Part shown: positions 47,409 to 56,599 of the stretch, piece by piece
Layout of the letters: every line of letters starts with the position of its first letter
Position numbering within the stretch: position 1 is the stretch's first letter
NCBI RefSeq assembly: GCF_011742555.1
Contig: NZ_JAAQQR010000004.1
Coordinates: forward strand, 372,001-436,000
From: Luteibacter jiangsuensis
GTDB lineage: Bacteria; Pseudomonadota; Gammaproteobacteria; Xanthomonadales; Rhodanobacteraceae
DNA length: 64,000 nucleotides
Direction: 5' to 3'
Made by a program: the position numbers and the translations under genes
The notes under the pieces: model-generated
Told to the model about the DNA's origin: nothing
Database searches by the model: none
Seen by the model: the letters and a program-made list of their open reading frames with translations, nothing else

Positions 47409-48812
47409 ATGAGCAAGCAGACCGTACTGGTCATCGACGACGAGCGGGACATCCGCGAGTTGCTGACCATCACTCTTGGTCGAATGGAACTCGACGTCGA
47501 CGCGGTGGGGAGCGTTAGCGAGGCGCGGAGCGTGCTGGCCTCGCGGCACTACGACCTGTGCTTCACCGACATGCGCCTGCCGGACGGCAGTGGCCAGCAA
47601 ATCATCGAACTCATCGCCGCTCAGTATCCGGACATGCCGGTGGCGATGATCACGGCCTATGGCAATGTCGACGCCGCCGTGACCGCCTTGAAGGCCGGCG
47701 CCTTCGACTTCGTGTCCAAGCCGGTGGACATCCACCTGCTCCGCCGCCTCGTGCGCACGGCATTGCGCCTGTCGGAAGAACGCAAGCCCGATACCGGCAA
47801 CAAGTCGGCTTCCGGCGCGGATCGCCTCATCGGCGACTCCCCCGCCATGACCGAGGTACGCGGCAAGATCGCCAAGCTGGCCCGCAACCAGGCACCGGTC
47901 TACATCGCTGGCGAATCCGGCGTGGGCAAGGAGCTGGTCGCGCGTCTCATCCACGAGATGGGCCCGCGTTCCGCCGGCGCCTTCGTACCGGTGAACTGCG
48001 GTGCCATTCCGTCCGAACTGATGGAAAGCGAGTTCTTCGGACACCGCAAGGGCAGCTTCACCGGCGCGCATGCCGACAAGGAAGGCCTCTTCCAGGCGGC
48101 GCAAGGCGGCACCCTGTTCCTCGACGAAGTGGCCGAACTGCCCCTGCACATGCAGGTGAAGCTGTTGCGCGCCATCCAGGAAAAGGCGGTGCGCCCGATC
48201 GGCGGCCGCGACGAGATTCCCGTGGACGTGCGCATCCTGTCCGCCACGCACAAGAACCTTGCCGCGCTGGTCGAACAAGGCCTGTTCCGCCAGGACCTGT
48301 TCTACCGCATCAACGTGATCGAACTGCGCGTGCCGCCGCTGCGCGAGCGCCGCGGCGACGTGCCCCGCCTGGCCGATTTCATCCTGCGGCAGCTGGCGGC
48401 CGAGTCCGGCGGTGCGCCCGGGAAGCTCAAGCCGGAAGCGCTGGCGGCGCTGGAGGCTTATCACTTCCCCGGTAACGTGCGCGAACTGGAGAACATCCTC
48501 GAACGCGCCATGGCCATGTGCGAAGGCGACACGATCGAGGCCGACGACCTCATGCTTCCCCAGCGCACCGCGATGCCACCGACCGCGGCCGCGACGGAAG
48601 CCGTACTCGCCGCGGCGGCGGTCGCACAACCCGCACCGCGTGCCGCACCGGCCGCGGACGGCTCGCTCGAGGACTACATCTCGAATATCGAGCGCGACAC
48701 GATCATCAAGGCGCTGGAAGAGTCGCGCTACAACAAGACGGCGACGGCGAAGAAGTTGGGGATTACGTTCCGGGCGTTGCGGTATAAGTTGAAGAAGTTG
48801 GGGATTGACTGA
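47409..48812 (+). CDS. pilR: Sigma-54-dependent response regulator PilR
   Basis: This 467-aa NtrC-family regulator has a receiver domain with phosphoacceptor Asp54 (CFTDMRLPDG). An AAA+ sigma-54 interaction domain follows (Walker A GESGVGKE and the GAFTGA-loop variant GSFTGA). A Fis-type HTH (TATAKKLGITFRALRYKLKKL) ends the protein at its last residues. With PilS it activates pilA and related genes from RpoN promoters. It begins 67 bases after pilS. The Ser in GSFTGA is an allowed variation. Confidence 0.94.
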   Translation: MSKQTVLVIDDERDIRELLTITLGRMELDVDAVGSVSEARSVLASRHYDLCFTDMRLPDGSGQQIIELIAAQYPDMPVAMITAYGNVDAAVTALKAGAFDFVSKPVDIHLLRRLVRTALRLSEERKPDTGNKSASGADRLIGDSPAMTEVRGKIAKLARNQAPVYIAGESGVGKELVARLIHEMGPRSAGAFVPVNCGAIPSELMESEFFGHRKGSFTGAHADKEGLFQAAQGGTLFLDEVAELPLHMQVKLLRAIQEKAVRPIGGRDEIPVDVRILSATHKNLAALVEQGLFRQDLFYRINVIELRVPPLRERRGDVPRLADFILRQLAAESGGAPGKLKPEALAALEAYHFPGNVRELENILERAMAMCEGDTIEADDLMLPQRTAMPPTAAATEAVLAAAAVAQPAPRAAPAADGSLEDYISNIERDTIIKALEESRYNKTATAKKLGITFRALRYKLKKLGID

Positions 48813-48904
48813 GGTTTCATGGCCTCGGTCACGTCACGTTCGGCATGACGCGTCGTCCGCGAACTCAGGTATCGAGACGAGCGTTGAGAATCTCAGCAGG
48901 ACTC

Positions 48905-49399
48905 TCATGTGGAGCCTTGCAGGCTTTCAGCAAACACTATCGCCTCCTCCAAAAGGGGCTGCAGTTCGCTACCTTCGACATGGAAGTACGCATTGCCAGA
49001 GCCCACGTGCACCTGCAGGAACTCTGGTGCACGCGCGTGATCGACTCTCACGCTGACGACGGCGCCAGCTCGCGCGAAAGAGTTCAGCCCCTCAAGTAGG
49101 TCAGCAATCACCCCCGGACCAGTACCGTCCGCCGAGTTCGACTCGACGGACAACGAAATCCCACTCAAGGCCCTTTCCAGCGCAGGGCAGAGTTCCGCGG
49201 AGTCCTCCCGGAACGCCGGCTCCGAGTCGGGACCACCGTCGATAAGCACGGTGTACATTCCCCGGCGCACTCGCAGTCCATCCATTTTCACGAGAGACGA
49301 TTGCCCGGAATGGCCTGATTCGACCAGTCTCAAAACAAGGCTGGCGACACGTAGCCACGATTGCGTATCGCATGTCGCGATGCTGTCGTTGATGCTCAT
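48905..49399 (-). CDS. Hypothetical protein, about 164 aa
   Basis: I do not recognise this protein. It is acidic, without signal peptide or membrane segment. It has a Val/Gly-rich stretch ending GGPDSEP, and its C-terminal half (RAGAVVSVRVDHARAPEFLQV then VHVGSG) looks beta-rich. ATG 49399 (MSINDSIAT) is preferred; a TTG at 49423 would extend it by eight residues. It starts about 30 bases after the stop of the exported hypothetical upstream, so they may be a pair. A paired secreted/partner arrangement is possible but unproven. It is convergent with pilR. Confidence 0.55.
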   Translation of the reverse strand: MSINDSIATCDTQSWLRVASLVLRLVESGHSGQSSLVKMDGLRVRRGMYTVLIDGGPDSEPAFREDSAELCPALERALSGISLSVESNSADGTGPGVIADLLEGLNSFARAGAVVSVRVDHARAPEFLQVHVGSGNAYFHVEGSELQPLLEEAIVFAESLQGST

Positions 49400-49426
49400 C
49401 TCGTCGAAATCACCGTACCGCAACGG

Positions 49427-50035
49427 TCACTCATCGGGCGGCGTCCCAAGTGCTTCCGCAGCCAACATCGCCTTCAGGACCGGAACGCCCGACAGGTCGA
49501 ATGTTCCGGACCGGCCGACGCCTGTAACCAGCAGGCGTCCTCCGCCTTCAATCCGATTCTTGAGGCGCACTTCATCCGAAGCTCTTGCAGGTGTAAATGC
49601 GATCATTCCATCCATGCAGTGACCCTTGAAGAGCGCCGAACGGCCTCCGACGGAAAATAAGCGTAGTTCCGCCATTGCTCCGACACAAAACGGACCTGGC
49701 GAACCGTCGCCAATAGCAAACCTGGCATCCCCCGGCCCATCCTGGTGGAAGACAAGCAAGTGCATGGAGCTGACGCCTTCCGCACGCAACCAGTATCCCC
49801 GTGCCGGCCAAGGCCGCCACCAAGAAGCACGCGGATCGTTCTTGTGCGCAGCACGCTCCGCCTGATATCGGTCGAGAGCATCTATCAACGCGTTCGCATA
49901 GGCCTGCACCTCGGGCGATCCCTTGCGCGGTCTCTGCAAAGCTTCGGGACCGGGAGCGAACAGGTCGAAAGCGTTGGTGTCGCCGCAGGCGAGCATCGCC
50001 GCGAACGCAAGTGCCAATGCAGTCCTGGTCCTCAC
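49427..50035 (-). CDS. Exported hypothetical protein, 202 aa
   Basis: An N-terminal signal peptide (MRTRTALALAFAAMLACGDTNA) is followed by a mature region without a recognised domain. Two Cys (GPFCVGAM and KGHCMDGM) could form a disulfide in the periplasm, and a Trp/Arg-rich patch (SWWRPWPARGYWLR) is present. No catalytic motif is apparent. It lies 32 bases downstream of the hybrid kinase gene's stop and may be cotranscribed with that cluster or with the following hypothetical gene. Confidence 0.65.
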   Translation of the reverse strand: MRTRTALALAFAAMLACGDTNAFDLFAPGPEALQRPRKGSPEVQAYANALIDALDRYQAERAAHKNDPRASWWRPWPARGYWLRAEGVSSMHLLVFHQDGPGDARFAIGDGSPGPFCVGAMAELRLFSVGGRSALFKGHCMDGMIAFTPARASDEVRLKNRIEGGGRLLVTGVGRSGTFDLSGVPVLKAMLAAEALGTPPDE

Positions 50036-50067
50036 GCGTGAGTGCCTGCTCCCAGCAAGCCGCGGAA

Positions 50068-51633
50068 TCAGCGCTTCGCCTCGCTAGCATCCAACGCCTC
50101 ACGCACCTTCCGCAGCAGCGCCCTCGACTGCACCGGCTTTTCGATCACATACAGATGATCGAGCTGCGGCAGTTCGTCGAGGTTCGGTGGCGCATCCGGT
50201 CGCGCCAGCAAGAGCACCGCGCCGGTGTAACCGTGGTCGAGCAGTGCGGCCAGGGTGCGCACGCCGGTGAACAGGTTCATGTCGGCGTCCATCACCACGA
50301 GGTCGGGCACGCCGTGCGCTTCGATCCATTGGAGCGCGGCGGTGCCGCTCTGGCTTGCACCGGCCTGGTAGCCGTAGGTGTCCAGGGTGTCGACCAGCAG
50401 CGACAGCTGCACTGCTTCCTCCACCACCACCAGTACTCGCTCGGCCTCGCCTTGCAGGCTGGCGTCGAGTACCTGCGCATCCATGTGATCGGCGTCTTCC
50501 GCGTTGAGCGGCAGATAAAGATGGAACTCGGTGCCCTCGCCCACCTGGCTGCGCACACGCATGAAGCCGCCATGGCTGGCGACGATGCGCTTGCACGAAA
50601 GCAGGCCCAGTCCGGTACCCGCCGCTTTGGTGGTGAAGAATGGCTCGAACAGTCGTTGCAGCACCTCGGGGGACATGCCCTCACCCGTGTCTTTCACCGA
50701 GAGGCGCAGATAACGGCCGGGCAGCGGCTGCTCGACCTCGGTGAAGAAGTCTTCGGGAAGGCTCACGAGGTCGGTTTCGATGACCAGTTCGCCGCCGTTG
50801 GGCATGGCCTGAATGGCGTTGAGGCACAGGTTCAGCAGACACTGCTGCAACTCCGTGTGGTTGCCTTCGAAGGCCACATCGGGATCGAAGACGTCCACGC
50901 GCATCTTCACCGTGCGCGGCACACTTCCTTGCAACAGCAGCTTCAGCGCTTCGAGCAAAGCACCCAGCTTCACCTGTTCCGCGCGTCGCGCACCGCGGGC
51001 GAACGAAAGCATGGACGAAACCATTTCCAGGCCGCGGCGTCCGCAGTCGCGCACCAGCGCGCCAAGTCGGGCCAGCCGCGGGTCGTCCGCGTAGTCTTCC
51101 AATGTGTCGCCCGCCAGCAGCAGCGGCTGCAGCAGGTTGCGCAGATCGTGGCTCAGGCCGCCGGCGAGCAGCGCCAGACTTTCGAAGCGCTGCGCGCGAA
51201 TCAGTTCCTGCTCGGCACGCACGCGCGCACGCTGTTCGTCGGCTTCGCGCAGCGCACGCCGCACCGCGCTGGCGAGGCGGGCGGTGTTGTGCTTCAGGAT
51301 GTAATCGGTGGCGCCGTTGCGCAGCGCCTCGATGGCAGCTTCCTCGCCGATCGTGGCGGAGATGAAGATGAACGGGATATCCGACGAGCGCTCGCGCAGG
51401 ATGTGCAACGCGCGCTCGCCACTGAATGCCGGCAGACTGAGGTCGGACAGCACGATGTCGGGGCGGAACCCTTCCAGGGCGGCGACGTACGCCTCTTCCT
51501 GGTCGACGAGCTTCACCTCGAATTCGAGGCCGTCCTGCTCGAGCTCGCCAAGGACGAGCTCGGCGTCGAACTCGTTGTCCTCCACCTGGAGGATCCTTAC
51601 TTTCCCGACCTGTTGCCCGCCTATGTCAGTCAT
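50068..51633 (-). CDS. Hybrid histidine kinase, receiver-kinase-receiver
   Basis: This 521-aa cytoplasmic protein begins with a receiver domain (about 12-130, phosphoacceptor Asp in DIVLSDLSLP). A HisKA with His in GLSHDLRNLLQPL and a HATPase_c (LCLNAIQAMPNGG, GTGLGLLSCKRIV) follow, then a C-terminal receiver (Asp in DLVVMDADMN). No membrane segment is present, so it is probably driven by phosphate from another kinase. The C-terminal receiver has Glu-Glu in place of the usual acidic Asp pair. ATG 51633 is preferred to GTG 51642 because GGTGGA precedes it. It is the last of a three-gene signalling set. Confidence 0.88.
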   Translation of the reverse strand: MTDIGGQQVGKVRILQVEDNEFDAELVLGELEQDGLEFEVKLVDQEEAYVAALEGFRPDIVLSDLSLPAFSGERALHILRERSSDIPFIFISATIGEEAAIEALRNGATDYILKHNTARLASAVRRALREADEQRARVRAEQELIRAQRFESLALLAGGLSHDLRNLLQPLLLAGDTLEDYADDPRLARLGALVRDCGRRGLEMVSSMLSFARGARRAEQVKLGALLEALKLLLQGSVPRTVKMRVDVFDPDVAFEGNHTELQQCLLNLCLNAIQAMPNGGELVIETDLVSLPEDFFTEVEQPLPGRYLRLSVKDTGEGMSPEVLQRLFEPFFTTKAAGTGLGLLSCKRIVASHGGFMRVRSQVGEGTEFHLYLPLNAEDADHMDAQVLDASLQGEAERVLVVVEEAVQLSLLVDTLDTYGYQAGASQSGTAALQWIEAHGVPDLVVMDADMNLFTGVRTLAALLDHGYTGAVLLLARPDAPPNLDELPQLDHLYVIEKPVQSRALLRKVREALDASEAKR

Positions 51634-51649
51634 GGGTTCCACCCGTGCC

Positions 51650-52096
51650 TCAGTCGCCTTCAGGACGCTGGTTGAGCACGGCCCAGAAATGGCCGAGCGT
51701 CTGCACCGCGGTGAAGAACTGCTGCACGTCCACGGGCTTCAGCACGTAGGCGTTCACACCCAGGTCCCAACTGCGGGCCAGGTCGCTCTCTTCGCGCGAG
51801 GAGGAAAGGATCACCACGGGCAGGCGCTTCCAGCGTTCCTCGGAGCGCAACTGCTTCAGTACCTCCAGACCGTCCATGCGAGGCATCTTGATGTCGAGCA
51901 GGATCACGGCCGGATCGCCCTCGGCGCGGTCGGCGAAGGGCCCACGACGGTACAGCCAGTCGAGGCAGTCCACACCGTCCTCCAGGTGGACGATGGGATT
52001 GGCGAGCTTGGCCTCGCGGAGGGCGTCGATGGCCATCTCGGCATCGGCCATGGAATCTTCGACGAGGAGGATCGTACGCAGGTCACGCTTGTTCAT
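51650..52096 (-). CDS. Single-domain response regulator (Rcp1-like)
   Basis: This 148-aa stand-alone receiver domain has the acidic pocket LLVEDSMAD, phosphoacceptor Asp in VILLDIKMPRMDG, the Ser/Thr switch in VVILSSSREE and the Lys in YVLKPVD. The -LPVVILSSSREESDL- and Trp-rich features are like the Rcp1/CphP regulators that partner phytochrome-type kinases. Its start overlaps the kinase stop by 4 bases and it is followed 16 bases later by the hybrid kinase, consistent with phosphotransfer between the three. Confidence 0.92.
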   Translation of the reverse strand: MNKRDLRTILLVEDSMADAEMAIDALREAKLANPIVHLEDGVDCLDWLYRRGPFADRAEGDPAVILLDIKMPRMDGLEVLKQLRSEERWKRLPVVILSSSREESDLARSWDLGVNAYVLKPVDVQQFFTAVQTLGHFWAVLNQRPEGD

Positions 52097-53889
52097 GTGT
52101 CACCCGTTGTGGCGCCGGGAACGTCCGATGCCGGTAATGAAAAATGGAAGGTGGCGCCGACGCCGGTTTCGCCTTCGGCCCAGGTACGCCCTCCATGGCG
52201 CGCGATGATGCGTCTCACATTGGCGAGGCCGATCCCGTTGCCCGGGAATTCCGATGCGCGATGCAAGCGCTGGAACACGCCGAACAGCTTGCCCGCGTAC
52301 TGCATGTCGAAACCGGCACCATTGTCGCGCACGCTGAATTCGTAGTCGCCCACCGGCAGGCGGTTCACGCCGACCTCGATGGTGGCCACCTCGCGGTTGC
52401 TCGTGTACTTCACCGCGTTGCCCAACAGGTTCTGCCAGACCGTGCGAAGCATGTTCTCGTCGCCGACCACGATGGGCATGGGAGCGATCTTCCACTCGAT
52501 ATGGCGGTTGCGGGCGTCCGTTTCCACCAGCGCGCGGGCCTCGTCCACCAGCGACTGCATGTCCACCGGCTGCAGGCGCAGCGCGCCGCGACCGAGCCGC
52601 GAGAACACGAGCAGGTCGTCGATCAGCTGGGCCATGCGCCGCGACGAACTGCTGATCACGTCGATATAGTGGCGCACGCGGTCATCCGCCTTGTCGCCGA
52701 GCTGCGCCTCCAGCTTGGCCGCGAAACCGGAGATGTGCCGCAGTGGCGCGCGCAGGTCGTGCGACACGGAGTAACTGAAGGCTTCCAGCTCCCGATTCAC
52801 GTCGGACACCTGCTCCACCTTGCCTTCCAACTGGCGGTTCAGCTCGCTCACCTTCTGCTCGACCAGCGCTCGCGCGGTGATGTCGCTCACCGTCAGCAAG
52901 AGGGCCGGGTCTGCGTTGTCCGGCTGTTCGATACGTCGGGCGTTGATCACCACGAAGCGATCGATACCGTCCACCGTGCGCTGGGTGAGCTCGTAATCCC
53001 AGAGTTCGCGGTCGCGCGTGATGACATCGCCGAGGCGCTGCAACAGCGCGGTGTCGGTCCACGCGCCGTCGCCGATCTGGTCCAGCGGCAGCTTCTGGTC
53101 CCGCTCCGGGTCGAAGCCGTAGAGTTCCGCGAAGGCGGTGTTCACCAGCAACGTGCGGAGCTGCCGGTCGAGCATCGCGATGGGCTCGCGCACCGCCTGC
53201 ACAATCAGCTGCGAACGGCTGACGGCGCTGGCCACGCGGGATTCGGCGGCCAGCCGGATGGCGATCTGCCGTTCCGATACCACCACCACGATGCCTAGCA
53301 AGGCCACCTGGGCCAACGCCGCCACCAGGAGAACAAGCCGGTTGTCGGCGGCCAACTCGGCGGCTTCCTTCCTGCGGGTGTCGAGCAGTTTCGTCTCCTC
53401 CGCCAGCACCGCCTCGATCTGCTTGCGGAGGGGAAAGAGCTCGCGGGCGTCTTCCATCGAGGCAAGCGCCCCAGGACGATCGCCGGCCTGCAGGCGCTGC
53501 AGCGCCTGCTCGGCCAGCGCCATGCGTCCGCTGGCGATGGTTTCGAGCGCGCCCAGACGGCCCACCTGCTCCGGGTTGTCGCGGGTCATTTCGCGAAGGC
53601 CGGCGAGAATACCGGGTACCACCTTTCGTGGCGCACGTGCTCTCTCTTCCAGCGCCGCGCTGGCCGGCGCCCCCGCCAGCCTCGCATAGATGGCGGCTTC
53701 GCTGGCGCGCAGGTACTCGGCCATCTCGTAGACGCTGGCCTTCACCTCGGAGGTATGGGCGACCCAGTCGCGCGAGTTCAGTGCTTCTTCGGAGCTCGAG
53801 CGCGTGACGACATACGGCAGCGCGACGATCACGAGCACGGCAGCAAGCAGGCCCACCAGGCGCCAGCGCGGTCCGATACGTACCATCAT
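52093..53889 (-). CDS. Membrane sensor histidine kinase with CHASE3-like and PAS domains
   Basis: This 598-aa kinase has a transmembrane helix at about 11-30. A helical CHASE3-like periplasmic domain (about 35-185) and a second helix (about 187-208) follow, then a PAS domain (about 230-345). HisKA carries the phosphoacceptor His in YSVSHDLRAPLRH, and the HATPase_c has NAVKYTSN, DNGAGFD and NGIGLANVRRI. The kinase core is of the bacteriophytochrome type, although no chromophore domain is present. It heads an operon with the single receiver and the hybrid kinase. The signal is unknown. MM at the start gives two adjacent ATG options. Confidence 0.9.
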   Translation of the reverse strand: MMVRIGPRWRLVGLLAAVLVIVALPYVVTRSSSEEALNSRDWVAHTSEVKASVYEMAEYLRASEAAIYARLAGAPASAALEERARAPRKVVPGILAGLREMTRDNPEQVGRLGALETIASGRMALAEQALQRLQAGDRPGALASMEDARELFPLRKQIEAVLAEETKLLDTRRKEAAELAADNRLVLLVAALAQVALLGIVVVVSERQIAIRLAAESRVASAVSRSQLIVQAVREPIAMLDRQLRTLLVNTAFAELYGFDPERDQKLPLDQIGDGAWTDTALLQRLGDVITRDRELWDYELTQRTVDGIDRFVVINARRIEQPDNADPALLLTVSDITARALVEQKVSELNRQLEGKVEQVSDVNRELEAFSYSVSHDLRAPLRHISGFAAKLEAQLGDKADDRVRHYIDVISSSSRRMAQLIDDLLVFSRLGRGALRLQPVDMQSLVDEARALVETDARNRHIEWKIAPMPIVVGDENMLRTVWQNLLGNAVKYTSNREVATIEVGVNRLPVGDYEFSVRDNGAGFDMQYAGKLFGVFQRLHRASEFPGNGIGLANVRRIIARHGGRTWAEGETGVGATFHFSLPASDVPGATTGDT

Positions 53890-54078
53890 GCCTTCGTCAT
53901 CCCCGCGACGACTCCTGTCAATGAATGCCTCATTCTAAACGAGGACGGGCACGCCCTCCTCCCCGCAAGGTGGTGGAGAGAGGCGTACCCGTCCGGATGG
54001 AGGCGAGCTTAATGCCGAAAGGACGGTGAATTCCCCGTGACGGGGAACCCGCGCCAACCGGCAGGCGGCATTTGCGGC

Positions 54079-56433
54079 TCAGTCGTGTTGCGCGGCCCCG
54101 CTCATGGAGTACGGCTGGCTGCCCGGGGCGGTGCCCCAGTCCTTCGCCGGCGTCTCCTGCATCGAGAAATGCAACTCGCCGCCAGCCACGATCTCTTCGT
54201 GCCGGATATACGTGCGGTCGAGCGCCTTGCCGTTGAGCGTCACCTTGCCCACATACGGGTGCTTCGCGTCCAGATGGTCGGCCGACACGGTGAACTTCTT
54301 GCCGCCGGCGAGGTTGAGCGTGGCCTTCTCCACGAAGGGGCGGCCGATCACGTACTGATTGCTGCCGGGCGCCACCGGATAGAAGCCCAGCGACGTGAAG
54401 ATGTACCACGCCGACATCTGGCCCAGGTCGTCGTTACCCACGAGGCCCGTCGGTGTGGGGGAGTATTGCGTCTGCATGATCTTGACCAGCCGCTCCTGGG
54501 TCTTCCAGGGCTGGCCGGCATAGTCGTACAGGTAAGCCACCTGGTGGCTGGGCTCGTTGCCATGCGCGTACCAGCCGATGAGGCCGGTGATGTCTTCCAC
54601 GTGGGCAAACGACTTGGGGTCCACCTTCGCGTCGAACACCTGGTCGAGCTTCTTCACGAACGCGTCCTTGCCGCCCAGGGCCTCCATGAGACCCGCCACG
54701 TCCTGCGGCACGTACCAGGAGTACTGCCAGGCGTTGCCTTCGGTGTAGTCGGTGCCGTAGCCGGCCGACGACGGGTCGAACGGTTCGCGGTAACTGCCAT
54801 CGCTCTTGCGGGCGCGGAGGAAGCCGGTCTTCGTATCGAAGCTGTTCTTCCAGTTGCCGGCGCGCTTCATGAAGGTGGCAGCGATGTCCTCCTTGCCCAT
54901 GGCCTTGGCCATCTGCGCGAGCGACCAGTCGTCGAAGGCGTACTCCACGGTCTTGGAGGCCGCTTCCGGCTGGCGATCGATCGGCACGTAGCCAAGCTTC
55001 ATGTAGTCGTCGATACCGCCATAGGGCCCATAGGTGGCGCTGGCCACCATGGCGTCGAGCGCCGCCTTGGTGTCGTAGCCGCGAATGCCCTTCATGTAGG
55101 CGTCGGCGATGACCGGCACCGCGTGGTAGCCGATCATGCACCAGGTTTCCATGCCCTGGTATGCCCACACCGGAAGAATGCCGAAGGGGCTGGCCTGCTG
55201 TGCGGCGATGAGCGAACTGACGAAATCATTGCTGCGAGCGGGCTCGAGCAGGGTCATCAGGGGCTGCTGGGCGCGATAGACGTCCCACAGCGACCACGTG
55301 GAATAGAAATCGAAGCCCTTCGCCTTGTGCACCTGGTTGTCGGGGCCGCGGTATTCGCCGTTCACGTCCATCGACAGGCCCGGCGCGATCATGGCGTGGT
55401 AAAGCGCCGTATAGAATGTCTTGCGGGTTTCCGCGGGCGCCTGCACGTCCACGGTGGAAAGTGCCTTCTCCCACGCCTGGCGGGCTTCGGCGCGGCGGGC
55501 GTCGAAGTCGAACCCGGCACCGTCCTTGTCGAGGTTGGCCACCGCGTTGTCCTCGCTCACCGACGACACGGCCACTTTCACGATCAGGGGCTTACCGAGG
55601 TCGCCGAAGTCGAACACGCCCTCCAGGGCCCGGCCGCTGATCGCGTCAACGTCCTCGGCGCGGTTGCCCGGCCCGGAGAAGCCCCGGTACGGCACGTCCT
55701 TTTCGCGGTTCTTGAGGCTGCGCGAGGTCATCGGCTGGTTGAAGCGCATGGCGAAGTACAGCTGGCGGCCGGGCGCCCACCCGCGGGTGGTGCGGCCGCC
55801 GGTCACCGTGCCGTCAGCACGGACGCGCACCGACGACCAGAGCACCTTGCCGTCGTAATCGTAGATGCTGGGGCGCAGGTCGAGCAGAAGGTGGGCCGGC
55901 TTGCCCTTCGGGAAGGTGTAGCGGTGCCAGCCCACGCGGGCACCGGCGGTCAATTCGGCCCGTACGCCGTAGTCGGCCAGCGTGACGGCGTAGTACCCTG
56001 CCTCGGCCTTTTCGCTCTTGTGGTCGAACCGCGAGCGATAGCCGCTACCGGGCTGGTCGGGGGAACCGGGGTCCAGCTTCACATCGCCGGCAATGGGCAT
56101 GACGAGCACGTCGCCCAGGTCGGAATGGCCGCTGCCGGAGAAGTGCGTATGGGAGAACCCCTGGATGCTGGAATCGCCGTACTGGTAGCCCGCGGCCCAC
56201 TTGTAGGCGTGCTTGAAGTCCGGCATGGCCGTGTCCGGCGAGAGCTGCACCATGCCGAACGGCACCGTCGCGCCGGGGAAGGTGTGCCCATCGCCGCCCG
56301 TCCCGATCATGGGGTCCACGGCCGCGAACGCGCCTTCGGCCTTGCCGCTGGAGGCTGCGGCGGCCAGGGCCGGCAGCGCGAGGGACAGGGCTGCGGCCAG
56401 CAGGCCGCGGCTGAGGCGGGTGGTTTTCGACAT
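54079..56433 (-). CDS. Exported GH92 alpha-mannosidase
   Basis: This 784-aa protein has a signal peptide (LLAAALSLALPALAAA) and the GH92 family N-terminal signature (DPMIGTGGDGHTFPGATVPFG split across 40-60). HTHFSGSGHSDLGD is also present. The C-terminal (alpha/alpha)6 domain contains TYGPYGGIDDYMKLG and the catalytic-base region GLVGNDDLGQMSAWY. GH92 enzymes are calcium-dependent exo-alpha-mannosidases that cleave alpha-1,2/1,3/1,4/1,6-mannosides of N-glycans or yeast mannan with inversion. It is divergent from a LacI regulator and a mannose-to-fructose pathway. ATG 56433 was chosen over a long antisense-like upstream frame. Confidence 0.93.
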   Translation of the reverse strand: MSKTTRLSRGLLAAALSLALPALAAAASSGKAEGAFAAVDPMIGTGGDGHTFPGATVPFGMVQLSPDTAMPDFKHAYKWAAGYQYGDSSIQGFSHTHFSGSGHSDLGDVLVMPIAGDVKLDPGSPDQPGSGYRSRFDHKSEKAEAGYYAVTLADYGVRAELTAGARVGWHRYTFPKGKPAHLLLDLRPSIYDYDGKVLWSSVRVRADGTVTGGRTTRGWAPGRQLYFAMRFNQPMTSRSLKNREKDVPYRGFSGPGNRAEDVDAISGRALEGVFDFGDLGKPLIVKVAVSSVSEDNAVANLDKDGAGFDFDARRAEARQAWEKALSTVDVQAPAETRKTFYTALYHAMIAPGLSMDVNGEYRGPDNQVHKAKGFDFYSTWSLWDVYRAQQPLMTLLEPARSNDFVSSLIAAQQASPFGILPVWAYQGMETWCMIGYHAVPVIADAYMKGIRGYDTKAALDAMVASATYGPYGGIDDYMKLGYVPIDRQPEAASKTVEYAFDDWSLAQMAKAMGKEDIAATFMKRAGNWKNSFDTKTGFLRARKSDGSYREPFDPSSAGYGTDYTEGNAWQYSWYVPQDVAGLMEALGGKDAFVKKLDQVFDAKVDPKSFAHVEDITGLIGWYAHGNEPSHQVAYLYDYAGQPWKTQERLVKIMQTQYSPTPTGLVGNDDLGQMSAWYIFTSLGFYPVAPGSNQYVIGRPFVEKATLNLAGGKKFTVSADHLDAKHPYVGKVTLNGKALDRTYIRHEEIVAGGELHFSMQETPAKDWGTAPGSQPYSMSGAAQHD

Positions 56434-56468
56434 CGGTGGCTCCCCTTCGGTAGGCAAATCGCGGGTCC

Positions 56469-56483
56469 CGATCATTTGGATCG
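56469..56483. promoter_or_regulatory. Weak inverted repeat, candidate LacI-family operator
   Basis: CGATC and GATCG flank ATTTG in the gap between the divergent GH92 and lacI-family genes. A related GATCG-containing stretch, TTTAGATCGTTTGAA, precedes the regulator start. The arms are short and lack the central CG typical of LacI operators, so this is tentative. Confidence 0.25.
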
Positions 56484-56599
56484 TGACAAACGCGTCGAAC
56501 GTAGCAAAGATAGCGCAGTCGCGCATGTTGCAGTGCGTGATGCATCCCTGGCCACCCCGCGCGATGATCGCCGGGTTTAGATCGTTTGAAGGAGTTCCG

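Noticed and set aside
54037-56580. 847-codon plus-strand frame opposite the GH92 gene
   Set aside because: Antisense shadow; the minus-strand frame has a signal peptide and GH92 signatures.
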